Notes: generated from the letters alone by a model not told the origin. Positions 1-9,194 are shown, numbered from the stretch's first letter. The stretch: DNA of 64,000 bases from Nocardioides gilvus (GCF_003194605.1 NZ_QHKY01000001.1:310001-374000), one strand, 5' to 3'. Translations and numbers: made by a program.

Positions 1-36
1 CGGTTCCTTTCGGGTCGATCACTGGTGGAGCAGACA

Positions 37-88
37 CGAGGAGGCCGGCTCGAAGATCACTGCATGATCCATCGAACCGGCCTCCTCG
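37..88 (-). terminator. hairpin terminator after tsf
   Basis: Two 17-base arms (37-53 and 72-88) pair along their whole length with a single G-U wobble and an 18-base loop. The hairpin lies just past the tsf stop codon, so it probably ends the rpsB-tsf transcript. There is no run of T after it, as is common in GC-rich actinobacteria. Confidence 0.7.
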
Positions 89-121
89 GATTTGTGACTG
101 GTCATGCGAGCCGCAAAGGAC

Positions 122-934
122 TCAGGCACCGACCTCGAAGCGAGCGAAGCGCGAGATGGTCGTGCCAGCAGCGTCCAGGACCTGCTTGACAGTCTTCTTG
201 CTCTCGGTGACCGACTCCTGCTCGAGAAGCACGATCTCCTTGAAGAACCCGCCCAGACGACCCTCGACGATCTTGGCGACAGCCGCTTCCGGCTTGCCCT
301 CCTCGATGGTCTTCTTGGTCAGGACGTCCTTCTCCTTGGCGACGACGTCGGCGTCGACCTCGTCGCGGGTCAGGAACTGCGCCTTCATGGCGGCCACCTG
401 CATGGCGGCACCGCGGGCAGCGCTCTCGTCACCCTCGTACTCGACGAGGACGCCGACTGCGGGCGGCAGGTCAGCGGCACGCTTGTGCATGTACGTGACG
501 ACGTTGCCGTCGAAGTACGCGACCTGACCGAGCTCGATCTTCTCGCCGATCGTGATGGCCAGACCCTCGACGACCTCACCGACGGTCTTGCCGTCGAGCT
601 CGACCGCCTTGAGGGCGTCGACGTCGCTGGCCTTGGCAGCGTCAGCAGCCTCGGCGATCTTCTGGGCAGTGGCGATGAAGTCGGCGTTCTTGGCGACGAA
701 GTCGGTCTCCGACTTCAGCTCCACCAGGGCGCCACCGGCGTTGACCACGAGACCGGCAGAGGTCTCGCGCTCGGCGGCACGGCTGGCGGCCTTGGCCGCA
801 CCCTTGACGCGGAGCAGCTCGACTGCCTTGTCGAAGTCACCTTCGGCCTCGGTGAGCGCCTTCTTGCAGTCCATCATGCCGGCGGCAGTGAGCTCACGGA
901 GCTTCTTGACGTCGGCTGCGGTGAAGTTGGACAT
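122..934 (-). CDS. tsf: translation elongation factor Ts
   Basis: EF-Ts catalyses GDP/GTP exchange on EF-Tu in the cytoplasm during translation elongation. The 270-residue protein has the N-terminal UBA-like helical domain with the family motif [12 protein letters not shown] at residues 16-27, then the core with TDFVAKN at 77-83, which contacts the EF-Tu switch region. Length is normal for the family. It lies 41 bases downstream of rpsB on the same strand, the usual rpsB-tsf operon, and is followed by a strong hairpin. Identification is secure. Confidence 0.98.
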   Translation of the reverse strand: MSNFTAADVKKLRELTAAGMMDCKKALTEAEGDFDKAVELLRVKGAAKAASRAAERETSAGLVVNAGGALVELKSETDFVAKNADFIATAQKIAEAADAAKASDVDALKAVELDGKTVGEVVEGLAITIGEKIELGQVAYFDGNVVTYMHKRAADLPPAVGVLVEYEGDESAARGAAMQVAAMKAQFLTRDEVDADVVAKEKDVLTKKTIEEGKPEAAVAKIVEGRLGGFFKEIVLLEQESVTESKKTVKQVLDAAGTTISRFARFEVGA

Positions 935-975
935 GATCCTCTTCCTCGAAGTTGTCGTTCGCGGGCTGACGAAGG

Positions 976-1170
976 TCAGTTGGTCTCGTCGGCTGCCGGA
1001 GCAGCCTCGGTGACCTCAGCCTCGGCGGCCGGGGCCTCGTCGGCAGCCGGAGCGGCCTCGGTGGTCTCAGCGGCGGGAGCCTCGGTGACCTCAGCCTCGG
1101 TGGCCGGGGTCTCGTCGGCGGCCGGAGCAGCCTCGGTGGTCTCAGCAGCGGCGGTCTCGGTCGAGGCAGG
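976..1170 (-). repeat. 75-base tandem repeat encoding the S2 tail
   Basis: The rpsB 3' end carries two near-identical 75-base units, each coding for 25 residues of the form [11 protein letters not shown] followed by AEVTEAPAA, plus a short partial third unit. Edges are approximate because the flanks are also low complexity. Confidence 0.6.
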
Positions 1171-1941
1171 CGCACCGGTCGACTCGCCGGCCAGGATCTC
1201 GCGCTCCCACTCGGCCAGCGGCTCAGCAGCCTGGGCACCGGTCTTGGCACCGGAGCGGGCGACGAGACCCTCGGCGACGGCGTCGGCGACCACGCGGGTC
1301 AGCAGGCCGACGGCGCGGATGGCGTCGTCGTTGCCCGGGATCGGGAAGTCAACCTGGTCGGGGTCGCAGTTGGTGTCCAGGATACCGATGATCGGGATCC
1401 TGAGCTTGCGGGCCTCCTCGACGGCGAGGTGCTCCTTGTTCGTGTCGACGATCCAGATGGCCGAAGGGGTACGGGTCATCTCGCGGATACCGCCGAGCGA
1501 CTTGTTGAGCTTGTCGCGCTCGCGACGCATCTGCAGCAGCTCCTTCTTGGTGCGGCTGCTGCCGGCGACGTCCTCGAAGTCGATCTCGTCGAGCTCCTTG
1601 AGACGGTTGATGCGCTGGTGCACCGTCTGGAAGTTGGTGAGCATGCCGCCGAGCCAACGCTGGTTGACGTAGGGCATGCCGACGCGGGTGGCCTGCTCAG
1701 CGATGGCCTCCTGGGCCTGCTTCTTCGTACCGACGAACATCACGGTGCCGCCCTTGGCGACGGTCTCCTTGATGAAGGCGAACGAGCGGTCGATGTAGCC
1801 CAGCGACTGCTGCAGGTCGATGATGTAGATGCCGTTGCGCTCGGTGAGGATGAAGCGCTTCATCTTCGGGTTCCAGCGACGGGTCTGGTGTCCGAAGTGG
1901 ACACCACTCTCGAGCATCTGGCGCATGGTCACGACTGCCAT
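976..1941 (-). CDS. rpsB: 30S ribosomal protein S2 with a repeat-rich acidic tail
   Basis: Structural protein of the small ribosomal subunit. The S2 core runs to about residue 260, with landmarks [16 protein letters not shown] near the N terminus, GTKKQAQ and [10 protein letters not shown]. The start at 1941 follows a CAGGAG ribosome binding site. The last 60 or so residues (976-1170) form an Ala/Glu/Thr/Pro-rich acidic tail built from two copies of a 25-residue unit (75-base DNA repeat). Such tails are seen in actinobacterial S2, but the tandem structure here is clear. It is the first gene of the rpsB-tsf unit. Confidence 0.97.
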   Translation of the reverse strand: MAVVTMRQMLESGVHFGHQTRRWNPKMKRFILTERNGIYIIDLQQSLGYIDRSFAFIKETVAKGGTVMFVGTKKQAQEAIAEQATRVGMPYVNQRWLGGMLTNFQTVHQRINRLKELDEIDFEDVAGSSRTKKELLQMRRERDKLNKSLGGIREMTRTPSAIWIVDTNKEHLAVEEARKLRIPIIGILDTNCDPDQVDFPIPGNDDAIRAVGLLTRVVADAVAEGLVARSGAKTGAQAAEPLAEWEREILAGESTGAPASTETAAAETTEAAPAADETPATEAEVTEAPAAETTEAAPAADEAPAAEAEVTEAAPAADETN

Positions 1942-2355
1942 GTGATTCTCCTGTGTCAGGCGCAGGTCACCCCCGCTCCGGCGAGCCGGGCGTACGGGCG
2001 CTGCGTGGTGTTTTCAGTTGGTGCGCGCGACGGTTGTCGGTTGCCCTGACGCCCGCGCGCGACCCGACCCGCTCCCGAGGGAGCGGAACTGAGGACCGTG
2101 CCCACGAGTTGCCGGGGTCTGACTCAACCCCGTCGTGGTGTGCAGGCGTGCGAAGTCAGCCCGTGAGGGCTGCTTCGCACAGAGTACGACACCGGGACTC
2201 CCCGGGACCAATCGCACAGGCGGCCCGGTTTCCCTGCGGCCAGTCCCCCATGGGCGTCGCCACGACAGTCCCACAGGCCTGCGTGGTCCGGCGTCCTCCA
2301 CAGGGGCCTGACGCTGCACCCCCTGTGCGGAGCGGCGGGCCGACACGATCCTTCC
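1942..2355. other. 414-base divergent intergenic region with three hairpins
   Basis: This is the only gap over 300 bases in the window. It separates rpsB (leftward) from the M23 peptidase gene (rightward) and contains no credible gene. It holds three inverted repeats: 2069-2086 (7-bp arms), 2113-2132 (6-bp arms) and 2149-2179 (7-bp outer plus 5-bp inner arms). They could be a structured rpsB leader, an upstream terminator, or both. I could not pick a convincing promoter for either gene. Confidence 0.6.
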
Positions 2356-3006
2356 ATGCGTCCCTTTCTGACCACAGTCAGCATTTCCGCTCTCCTGCTG
2401 GGGGTCCTCCAGGCACCGGCGGCTGTCGCCGACACCGACCCGCCGCCGCGAGACCTGACCGCGTCCGGCGTGTGGCCACTCGACCCGGATCCGCCGGTGA
2501 GCAGGGGCTTCGACCTGCCGGGAGCGCGCTGGGAGGCAGGTCACCGCGGGGTCGACCTGCTCGGTCGCCCAGCCCAATCTGTGCGAGCACCCGTCGCGGG
2601 GACCGTCTCCTTCGCCGGGAGGATCGCGGGACGCGGTGTGGTGACGCTGTCCCACGGAGAGACCCGGACCACCTACGAACCGGTCCTGAGCAACCTCCGG
2701 GTGGGGACTGCCGTGACGGCCGGAGAACCTATCGGGTGGTTGCACCCCACCGGCTCGCACTGCGCACCACGGACCTGTTTGCACTGGGGATGGCGTCGCG
2801 GATCCGAGTACCTCGACCCGATGGGTCTGGTGGGACGTACCCGGATCCGGCTGCTGCCCCTGTGGAGCGCTGGGTCGGCGGGATCGACGCGCCAAGCGGT
2901 CCGCCCTCCGCTGCTTCCCGGAGCGGGCACGCTGGCGTACGGGCCCGGACAGCACCCCTGGGCTCTGTTCAGGCCCGTGGGTGGGCCTGGCCGTAGGCCT
3001 TCCTGA
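2356..3006 (+). CDS. exported M23-family (LytM-like) peptidase
   Basis: Probable secreted peptidoglycan-cleaving or cell-wall-binding protein. Residues 1-25 are a signal peptide (basic start, hydrophobic core, cleavage near AVADT). The M23 domain shows the first zinc motif, H63xxxD67 in GHRGVDLLG. The usual HxH motif reads C141-L-H143, so one metal ligand is kept but the first His is replaced by Cys; C136 nearby could pair with C141. From memory this CLHWG variant recurs in actinobacterial paralogues. Its 3' end overlaps the convergent xerC by 38 bases. Whether it is an active enzyme is uncertain. Confidence 0.85.
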   Translation: MRPFLTTVSISALLLGVLQAPAAVADTDPPPRDLTASGVWPLDPDPPVSRGFDLPGARWEAGHRGVDLLGRPAQSVRAPVAGTVSFAGRIAGRGVVTLSHGETRTTYEPVLSNLRVGTAVTAGEPIGWLHPTGSHCAPRTCLHWGWRRGSEYLDPMGLVGRTRIRLLPLWSAGSAGSTRQAVRPPLLPGAGTLAYGPGQHPWALFRPVGGPGRRPS

Positions 3007-4015
3007 GGCGATCCGTGCTGACGTGGGTGTACCGCTGGGTGGTGGCGAGGGATGAGTGACCCAACAGTTCTTGGACCGAACGCAGGTCCGCACCACCCTC
3101 GAGCAGGTGCGTCGCAGCGGTGTGGCGCAGTCCGTGCGGCCCGATGTCAGGCGCTCCGGGGACCTGTTCCATCCGCCGGTGGACCATTTCGCGCACCACC
3201 CGAGGGTCGATGCGTCCCCCGCGCGCCCCCAGGAAGAGGGCCGGACCTGAGGCTTCGGTGGCCAACTGCGGGCGACCGGTGCGCAACCACCGCTCCACCG
3301 CCTGACTGGCGGGGAGGCCGTACGGAACGCTCCGCTCCTTGCGCCCCTTGCCGAAGACCCGGATGACACGCCGGTCACCATCGACGTCGTCGATGTCGAG
3401 GCCGACCAACTCGCCGACCCTGACGCCGGTGGCGTAGAGGAGTTCGAGGATGGCCACGTCGCGGACCCCCACCGCGCTGCCGTCATCGGCGGCTGCACTC
3501 GCTCCGGCGATCAGGTCCGCGGCCTCGTCGACCCGCAGGACCGGGGGCAGCGTACGAGCGAGTTTGGGAGAGAGGAGCAGCGCTCCGGAGTCCTGCGCAG
3601 CCCGACCTGTGCGGGACAACCAGTTCGTGAAGACCCGGACCGCGCTCGCTCGGCGAGCGACCGTGGCCTTCGACCGACCGGTCGACTGGAGCCGGGCGAG
3701 CCAGCTCCGCAGGGTGCGCAGGTCCACCTGGTCGACGTTGTCGCACCCCATCCGGCGGGCGTGCTCAAGCATCCCGGCGACGTCATTGACGTAGGCGCGC
3801 ACGGTGTGGGCCGTCAGGTTTCGCTCACTCACGAGGTGGCGCTCGTACTCCCCCAGGATTCGGGCCATCGACTCGGGCAGCCCCGGATCGTCCTGGTCCA
3901 CGGGGGCGACCAAGGGCTCCTCGACGGCCGCGGCGCCCGGACGCTCCTGGGCGGCGGGCGCAGTGGACTGCGCGGCAGGGACCAGCCGGTCGTGGCTCGA
4001 GGACATACGACTCAT
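2969..4015 (-). CDS. xerC: tyrosine recombinase XerC
   Basis: Site-specific tyrosine recombinase that should resolve chromosome dimers at dif with XerD. The SAM-like core-binding domain lies at about 50-135 and the catalytic domain at 155-345. All catalytic residues are visible: R199 (ATGVRVGEL), K223, H294/R297 (HGLRH), H320 (LGHSS) and nucleophile Y329. I chose the ATG at 4015 (348 residues); the frame stays open upstream only as a shadow of dprA. A start at residue 50 (MARILGEYERHL) would give the usual length of about 300. The position after rpsB and before dprA is the usual actinobacterial xerC locus. Confidence 0.93.
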   Translation of the reverse strand: MSRMSSSHDRLVPAAQSTAPAAQERPGAAAVEEPLVAPVDQDDPGLPESMARILGEYERHLVSERNLTAHTVRAYVNDVAGMLEHARRMGCDNVDQVDLRTLRSWLARLQSTGRSKATVARRASAVRVFTNWLSRTGRAAQDSGALLLSPKLARTLPPVLRVDEAADLIAGASAAADDGSAVGVRDVAILELLYATGVRVGELVGLDIDDVDGDRRVIRVFGKGRKERSVPYGLPASQAVERWLRTGRPQLATEASGPALFLGARGGRIDPRVVREMVHRRMEQVPGAPDIGPHGLRHTAATHLLEGGADLRSVQELLGHSSLATTQRYTHVSTDRLRKAYGQAHPRA

Positions 4016-4038
4016 CGTAGGCGTCGGAGAGGCCGGGT

Positions 4039-5196
4039 TCAGGCACCGTCGGACGGCGCCAGTCGCCACCCGTGACCGTCCCTGAGCACCCATCCCCCGG
4101 TCTCCAACCCCACGAGGGTCGACTGCACCTCCCGCAGCCCGATCCCCGCACCCCAGGAGACGATGTCGGCGCCGACGCCGCGAGAGACCGGAAGGGCGTC
4201 CAGGACCTGACGCTGGCGGACGGTGAAGCGGTCTCGTGGCCGCACCGGTTCTCTGCGGTCCTCCACGATCGCTTCTCCGGCCCGGGCCACGAGCTCGGCA
4301 ACGTCGTCGGCACAGGTCACCAGATGGGCGGCCCCGAGCCTGATCCGCTCGTGCACTCCTTGGGACTGGGCACTGGTCACCGGTCCGGGCACCCCCATCA
4401 GCGGGCGCCCGAGGCGTTCGGTCCACGCTGCGGTGCTCAGGGCGCCGGATCGCAGCGCGGCCTCCACGACCACCGTGCCGGCCCCCAGAGCTGCGATCAG
4501 CCGGTTGCGCGCCAGGAATCGGACTCGAGTGGGGGCTCCCCCCGGCGGCGCCTCGGAGACCACGAGACCATGGTCCCCGATCCATGAGATCAGCTCGCGA
4601 TGAGCGGCCGGATAGATCCGGTCGGCCCCGCAGGCCAGGACGGCCACCGTCGGTCCCTCAGCAGAGAGTGCGCCCCGATGAGCGGCCTGGTCGATCCCGA
4701 GCGCTGCCCCTGAGATCACGCAGGTGTCAGAGCGGGACAGTCCTGCCGCGATCTCGGCCGCGACGTGGCTGCCGTACGAGGTGGCTGACCGCGCCCCCAC
4801 TATCGCCACCGACCGGGCGACCCGGTCAAGACGTAACGGTCCTTTGACCCACAGCCCGATCGGCACACCACCTCGAACGTTCACGGCGCCTGCACCGAGG
4901 AGTCCGTCGACCTGGTCAGGCCACTCCTCATCACCCGGGACGAGAAAGCGGAGCCCGAGGCGTTCCGCTCGGTCCAACTCGGCTGCGGGGTCGAGGGAGG
5001 CCAGTCGGGTCGCCACGTCATCACGCAACTCAGAACTGCCGCCCTCTTCCATCAGGTGCTCGTGCACCGCGCGGGCACCGAGGTCCGCGACCAGTCGAGT
5101 CATCCGGACGTCGCCGGGCTCCGCGAGCCGACTCAGTGCGACCCGGGCCAGTCGTTCGGCCGGATCGACGGCCGACTCCGTCACCTCCGCGTTCAC
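4039..5196 (-). CDS. dprA: DNA-processing protein DprA (Smf)
   Basis: Binds incoming single-stranded DNA and loads RecA in transformable bacteria; its role in most actinobacteria is unclear. The 385-residue protein has an N-terminal helical region, a Rossmann-like core (VAIVGARSATSYG, SGAALGIDQAAHRGAL) with the family motif FLARNRLIA, and a C-terminal winged-helix region. It overlaps the upstream comM gene by 4 bases (ATGA), so the two are probably translationally coupled. The com-type pair next to yraN is a standard cluster. Confidence 0.95.
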   Translation of the reverse strand: MNAEVTESAVDPAERLARVALSRLAEPGDVRMTRLVADLGARAVHEHLMEEGGSSELRDDVATRLASLDPAAELDRAERLGLRFLVPGDEEWPDQVDGLLGAGAVNVRGGVPIGLWVKGPLRLDRVARSVAIVGARSATSYGSHVAAEIAAGLSRSDTCVISGAALGIDQAAHRGALSAEGPTVAVLACGADRIYPAAHRELISWIGDHGLVVSEAPPGGAPTRVRFLARNRLIAALGAGTVVVEAALRSGALSTAAWTERLGRPLMGVPGPVTSAQSQGVHERIRLGAAHLVTCADDVAELVARAGEAIVEDRREPVRPRDRFTVRQRQVLDALPVSRGVGADIVSWGAGIGLREVQSTLVGLETGGWVLRDGHGWRLAPSDGA

Positions 5197-6770
5197 CCGG
5201 CTCGCCCCAGGGCGCCGAGGACGAGGGGTGCCGCTGTGCGCAGCTGGAGCGCAGACTCGAAGGCGACACCGTCGGGGGCCTCCAGCCCCAGGACATCAGC
5301 CACGGACCAGGCCAGACGATGAACCCGGATTGCGCCACGACGACTCAGGCGCCCCGCGTACACCTCGTCGTCCAGACGGCGCTGGAGCGTCGCCGCCAAC
5401 GGCCACTCCTCGCGGAGGAGATGGCCCGGCACCTGGGAGTTCAACCGCCAACCTCGCCCTTCGAAGCGTCGCGACTGGACCTGGCGCGCGGCGGTGACTC
5501 GGGCACGGATGTCCGCGGAACCCTCCCGCAGGGCGAAGGGTCCCCCGTCTGCAGGACCGGCCGGCAGGACGTGACGGACGATGTCGATGCGGTCCGCGAT
5601 CGGTCCGGTGATCTTGCGGCGGTACTCACGACGCGCGACCTCAGAGCAGGTGCAGCGATTCTGGCGGGCGATCGGGTGGTAGTCGCCGCAGGGGCAGGGG
5701 TTGCTGGCGAGCACCACCATCCCTCGCGCCGGGAAGACGGCTGACTCGTCCCCGCGGACGACCCGTATCTCCCCGCTCTCCAGCGGCTGGCGCAGGGCCT
5801 CGATCACGTCGGCTCGGAACAACGGGAACTCATCCAGGAAGAGCACGCCGCAGTGAGCCTTGGAGAGCTCGCCGGGTCGCACCCTGCCGGACCCACCGCC
5901 CAGGAGGCTGGTCTTGGAGACGTCGTGGTGGGGAGCGTAGAAGGGCGGGCGGGCGAAGAGACCGGTCATCTCGAAGTTGCCCGCCAGTGAATGGACCGCG
6001 GTCAGCTCGAGGGCTTCCTCCCGCGTCAGGTCGGGCAGGATCGTGGGCAGCCTCTCGGCGAGGCTCGTCTTGCCGGACCCCTTCGGTCCCGAGAGCATCA
6101 CGTGGTGCCCGCCGGCCGCCGCGACCTCGAGCGCGAACCGCGCGTCGGCCACCCCCAGCAGGTCGGCCATGTCGATGTCGTCGGTGCGGTCCTCCCCTCG
6201 CCACGACAGCAGGCTCGCTCCCCCGACGGCAGCGACGGGCTCGGCGACCGGGACCTCGTCGCCGCACAGCTGGGCGATCACCTGGGCCAACGACCGCACG
6301 CCGTAGACCTCCATGCCGGGCACCATGGCGGCCTCGGGTGCCTGCGGCTCGGGCACGAAGACCCGCCGGATCCCGCGATCAGCCGCCGCCATCACCATCG
6401 GGAGCACGGCGGGGACGGGTCGCAGGGCGCCGCTCAGACTCAGCTCGCCGATGAAGACCGTGCCCGCCAGCGCACCTTGGGGCAGGGTGCCGTCAGCCGC
6501 CTTGATCCCGAGCGCGATGGCCAGGTCGAAGTGGGTGCCGCGCTTGGGCAGGTCTGCGGGCGCCAGGAGGATCGTGACCCTGCGTGTGGCGGGCCAGGGT
6601 GCGGCGGAGTGCGTGATGGCCATCCGCACCCGGTCGCGTGACTCCAGGAGGGAGGCATCGGGACGTCCGACGATCGTCGCGCCGACCACCCCCGGTGAGA
6701 TGTCGACCTGGACCTCGACCAGGTGACCCAGGGACCCCTGCAGCACGACGGTGTGGGCGGTGGCGAGCAT
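5193..6770 (-). CDS. comM: ComM/YifB family Mg-chelatase-like AAA ATPase
   Basis: Hexameric AAA helicase-like protein that promotes branch migration during integration of transformed DNA in Gram-negative species. Residues 1-170 form the Lon-S5-like domain. The AAA core has Walker A GPKGSGKT at 228-235 and Walker B LFLDEF. The CPCG and C-x-C cysteines (NPCPCGDYH, NRCTCS) typical of the family are present, and the Mg-chelatase C-terminal domain follows. Length (525) is normal. Its start codon overlaps the yraN stop (TGATG), giving a coupled yraN-comM-dprA unit. Confidence 0.95.
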   Translation of the reverse strand: MLATAHTVVLQGSLGHLVEVQVDISPGVVGATIVGRPDASLLESRDRVRMAITHSAAPWPATRRVTILLAPADLPKRGTHFDLAIALGIKAADGTLPQGALAGTVFIGELSLSGALRPVPAVLPMVMAAADRGIRRVFVPEPQAPEAAMVPGMEVYGVRSLAQVIAQLCGDEVPVAEPVAAVGGASLLSWRGEDRTDDIDMADLLGVADARFALEVAAAGGHHVMLSGPKGSGKTSLAERLPTILPDLTREEALELTAVHSLAGNFEMTGLFARPPFYAPHHDVSKTSLLGGGSGRVRPGELSKAHCGVLFLDEFPLFRADVIEALRQPLESGEIRVVRGDESAVFPARGMVVLASNPCPCGDYHPIARQNRCTCSEVARREYRRKITGPIADRIDIVRHVLPAGPADGGPFALREGSADIRARVTAARQVQSRRFEGRGWRLNSQVPGHLLREEWPLAATLQRRLDDEVYAGRLSRRGAIRVHRLAWSVADVLGLEAPDGVAFESALQLRTAAPLVLGALGRAG

Positions 6771-7132
6771 CAGCAGATCCCCCGAACGTGCTCGATGTTC
6801 GAGGCGCCGCGCCGGGGACGCAGCACGGCCACCAGGTCAATGCGTACGTCGCGGGGGCGTACGTCGTGCTCGCTGACCCACCGCGCCGCCAGTCTGCGCA
6901 GTCTGGCCGCCTTGGTCGCGGTGATGGCTTCGTGGGGTGATCCGTAGGCGTCGCTGGACCTGGTCTTCACCTCGCAGACCACCAGGACGTCACCCTCGCG
7001 GAGCACCAGGTCGATCTCGCCGAGCTCGCAGCGCCAGTTGCGCTCGAGCACCACCATGCCGAGTCCGGTCAGGTGTCGTTCGGCGAGGGTCTCGCCGTAG
7101 GTCCCCAGGGCAGCGTTGTGTGATCTCGGCAT
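6770..7132 (-). CDS. yraN: YraN/UPF0102 nuclease-fold protein
   Basis: Small protein with a restriction-endonuclease-like fold; its function is not settled. The motif [12 protein letters not shown] followed by CEVKTRS matches the family's E-D-ExK arrangement, so metal-dependent nuclease activity is plausible. I chose the ATG at 7132 ([10 protein letters not shown], 120 residues), which matches family length; an in-frame upstream start at 7198 would add 22 low-similarity residues. It is the first gene of the yraN-comM-dprA coupled unit and lies after a terminator that closes the rnhB-DUF2469 unit. Confidence 0.9.
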   Translation of the reverse strand: MPRSHNAALGTYGETLAERHLTGLGMVVLERNWRCELGEIDLVLREGDVLVVCEVKTRSSDAYGSPHEAITATKAARLRRLAARWVSEHDVRPRDVRIDLVAVLRPRRGASNIEHVRGIC

Positions 7133-7221
7133 GGGTCGCCTCGCTTCGGTGTCGATGACGCCGATCCTTCCGACCGGTCGTCCACCACCCTCGACCATCC
7201 GTGCCGTACAGGTGAGAGACC

Positions 7222-7248
7222 GAGGAGGCCTCCTGTGTACGCCTCCTC
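7222..7248 (-). terminator. hairpin after the DUF2469 gene
   Basis: Perfect 8-bp arms GAGGAGGC (7222-7229) and GCCTCCTC (7241-7248) with an 11-base loop, located 55-80 bases after the DUF2469 stop and upstream of yraN. It probably ends the lepB-rnhB-DUF2469 transcript. Confidence 0.6.
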
Positions 7249-7302
7249 AACCGGTCTGCCTGTGCACGTGCAGTGGCCCGGGAAGTCCCTGGGACTGAGC
7301 GA

Positions 7303-7611
7303 TCAGTCCTCGGGAGGCTCGATCTCCTGCTGGCTGAGCTCCTCGACGTTGACGTCCTTGAAGGTGAGCACCTTCACGTTCTTCGCGAAGCGGGCAGGGC
7401 GGTACATGTCCCACACCCAGGCATCGCTCATCGTGATCTCGAAGAAGACCTCACCGCTCTCCGTCCGCGCCTTCACGTCGACCTGATTGCACAGGTAGAA
7501 GCGCCGGTCGGTCTCCACGACGTACTTGAAGATCGAGACGACGTCGCGGTACTCGCGATAGAGGGTGAGCTCCATCTCGGTCTCGTACTTCTCGAGATCC
7601 TCGGCGCTCAT
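7303..7611 (-). CDS. DUF2469 family protein
   Basis: A 102-residue conserved actinobacterial protein of unknown function (MSAEDLEKYETEMELTLYREYRDV start region). It is soluble and strongly acidic at the C terminus (LSQQEIEPPED). It overlaps rnhB by 4 bases (ATGA), so it is translated with it. The same gene sits between rnhB and yraN in mycobacteria (Rv2901c region, from memory). Family membership is clear; function is unknown. Confidence 0.92.
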   Translation of the reverse strand: MSAEDLEKYETEMELTLYREYRDVVSIFKYVVETDRRFYLCNQVDVKARTESGEVFFEITMSDAWVWDMYRPARFAKNVKVLTFKDVNVEELSQQEIEPPED

Positions 7612-8366
7612 GCGTTCTCCTCTGCTGGCAGGCTCATCGCCGACCCTAGTTGACCGTCGGCAACCGAAGTCGCGAACACGTCGACGGGTGCGTTCCTCTC
7701 CACTCCGGGCAGGCTCCACGACCTGCGGTGAAGGGGCGACGGCCCCAGGCGCCGCAACGCATCGACGTGCTCCGGCGCGGCGTACCCCTTGTTCTCCCGC
7801 CACCCGTACTCGGGGTGCTGCTCCGCGAACCGCACCATCATGGCGTCGCGCTCCGTCTTCGCGAGGATGCTCGCCGCGGCCACCGCTGCGCAACGCATGT
7901 CACCCTTCACCGCGGTGAGGACCCGCGGCACCTCGTCGAGCAGGTCAGGCACCGTGTCGAAGAGGAGCTGCTGGTCGGGCCTGCTCAGATAGTCGTGGTT
8001 GCCGTCGAGCAGGACCAGGTCCGGCGCCACCGAGAGGCCGGCAAGGGCCCGGTGCCCGGCCATGCGCAGTGCCGCGATGATGCCGTGGGCGTCGATCTCC
8101 TCGGCCGAGGCGTGGCCCACAGCGTAGGAGGTTGCCCACCGACGCACCTTGGGCGCCAAGGTCTCGCGCAGCGCGGGTGAGAGCAGTTTGCTGTCCTTCA
8201 CCCCGACCGGCGCACTGCGAGTCTCGAGGGTGATCACGACCATGCCGATCGTCACCGGCCCACAGAGAGCTCCTCGCCCCACCTCGTCGGCACACGCCAG
8301 GTGAGTGATCCCGTCGCGAAGCAGGCTCCGCTCGAGACGCAGGGTCGGTCGGTTGCTGGGAGCCAC
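7608..8366 (-). CDS. rnhB: ribonuclease HII
   Basis: Removes RNA from RNA-DNA hybrids and misincorporated ribonucleotides from DNA. The catalytic DE pair is D27/E28 in ADEVGRGALCGPV, followed by KDSKLLSPALR and the later Asp in LVLLDGNHDYL. The protein has 252 residues; the C-terminal 40 are less conserved. It lies 3 bases after lepB and overlaps the DUF2469 gene, so lepB-rnhB-DUF2469 look like one transcription unit. Confidence 0.96.
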   Translation of the reverse strand: MAPSNRPTLRLERSLLRDGITHLACADEVGRGALCGPVTIGMVVITLETRSAPVGVKDSKLLSPALRETLAPKVRRWATSYAVGHASAEEIDAHGIIAALRMAGHRALAGLSVAPDLVLLDGNHDYLSRPDQQLLFDTVPDLLDEVPRVLTAVKGDMRCAAVAAASILAKTERDAMMVRFAEQHPEYGWRENKGYAAPEHVDALRRLGPSPLHRRSWSLPGVERNAPVDVFATSVADGQLGSAMSLPAEENA

Positions 8367-8369
8367 GGC

Positions 8370-9194
8370 CTACTTCTCGGCAGCGGGCACGGCGTCGAAG
8401 GAATCGGGACGCCTGTCCAACCGCATGTTGGTCAAGGGCCAGATGACGGTGAAGAGACGACCCACCACCAGGTCGGTGGGCACGAACTCGCGACCTCCCA
8501 CACACTCCGTGGCCCCGTCGCGGCACAGGTGGTAGGAGGAGTCGGCCGACGCGGCACGGTTGTCCCCCATGACGAAGATGTGCCCCTCGGGCACGGGCCC
8601 AGCCTTCCAGGAACAGTTGCCGGTCATGGGTCCGTTGCAGTTGGCGTTGGGGTTGTCCTTGACGTATGCGGACTCCTCGACGGGCTCACCGTTGACCAGC
8701 AGGTTGCCGTCGTCGTCACAGCACTCGATGACGTCGCCTGCCACGCCGACCACCCGCTTCACCAGGTGTCCGCCCTCGGGGTAGAGACCGATCTTGGTCA
8801 TCACCTTGACAATCGGGTTGGACGAGCCGGCCGCCGCTGCCTCGGGCAGCCACGATCCCGGGTCCTTGAAGACGACCACGTCGCCACGCTCGGCCTCGCC
8901 GCTCCCCCAGTAGGAGATCTTCTGGACGAGGATCCGGTCGTTCTCGACCAGACCGGGCTCCATCGACTCCGAAGGGATGTAGAAGGCCTGGACGAAGAAC
9001 GCCTTCACCAGCACCGCCATGACCAACGCCACGGCCATCAACAGGATGCTCTCCTGCCACAGCGGCAACTGCTTCCGTTTGGGCTTCGGCGGCTTGTCAC
9101 TGCCCCGACCCGCCCCCTGACCGGTGACAGACGCAGAAGACCGCGACCCCGCCCCGTCGTAGTGATGGGGGGAGTCGCGGTCTTCAGAAGTCAC
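8370..9194 (-). CDS. lepB: signal peptidase I
   Basis: Membrane-bound protease that removes signal peptides of exported proteins. A polar N-terminal tail of about 45 residues precedes one membrane segment (LLMAVALVMAVLVKAFF, about 51-67). The Ser-Lys dyad is S77 (IPSESMEP) and K146 (HLVKRVVG), and box E appears as MGDNRAASADS. An insertion with two adjacent Cys and an Asp-rich turn (CCDDDG) lies between the catalytic residues. Gene order rplS-lepB-rnhB is standard. Confidence 0.96.
   Translation of the reverse strand: MTSEDRDSPHHYDGAGSRSSASVTGQGAGRGSDKPPKPKRKQLPLWQESILLMAVALVMAVLVKAFFVQAFYIPSESMEPGLVENDRILVQKISYWGSGEAERGDVVVFKDPGSWLPEAAAAGSSNPIVKVMTKIGLYPEGGHLVKRVVGVAGDVIECCDDDGNLLVNGEPVEESAYVKDNPNANCNGPMTGNCSWKAGPVPEGHIFVMGDNRAASADSSYHLCRDGATECVGGREFVPTDLVVGRLFTVIWPLTNMRLDRRPDSFDAVPAAEK

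Noticed and set aside
104..1672. Long plus-strand open frame opposite rpsB and tsf
   Set aside because: Shadow frame caused by high GC; the opposite strand encodes clear S2 and EF-Ts, and the plus-strand protein has no recognisable composition or start signal.
3007..3500. Plus-strand open frames over xerC
   Set aside because: They lie entirely within the tyrosine-recombinase gene and show no protein features.
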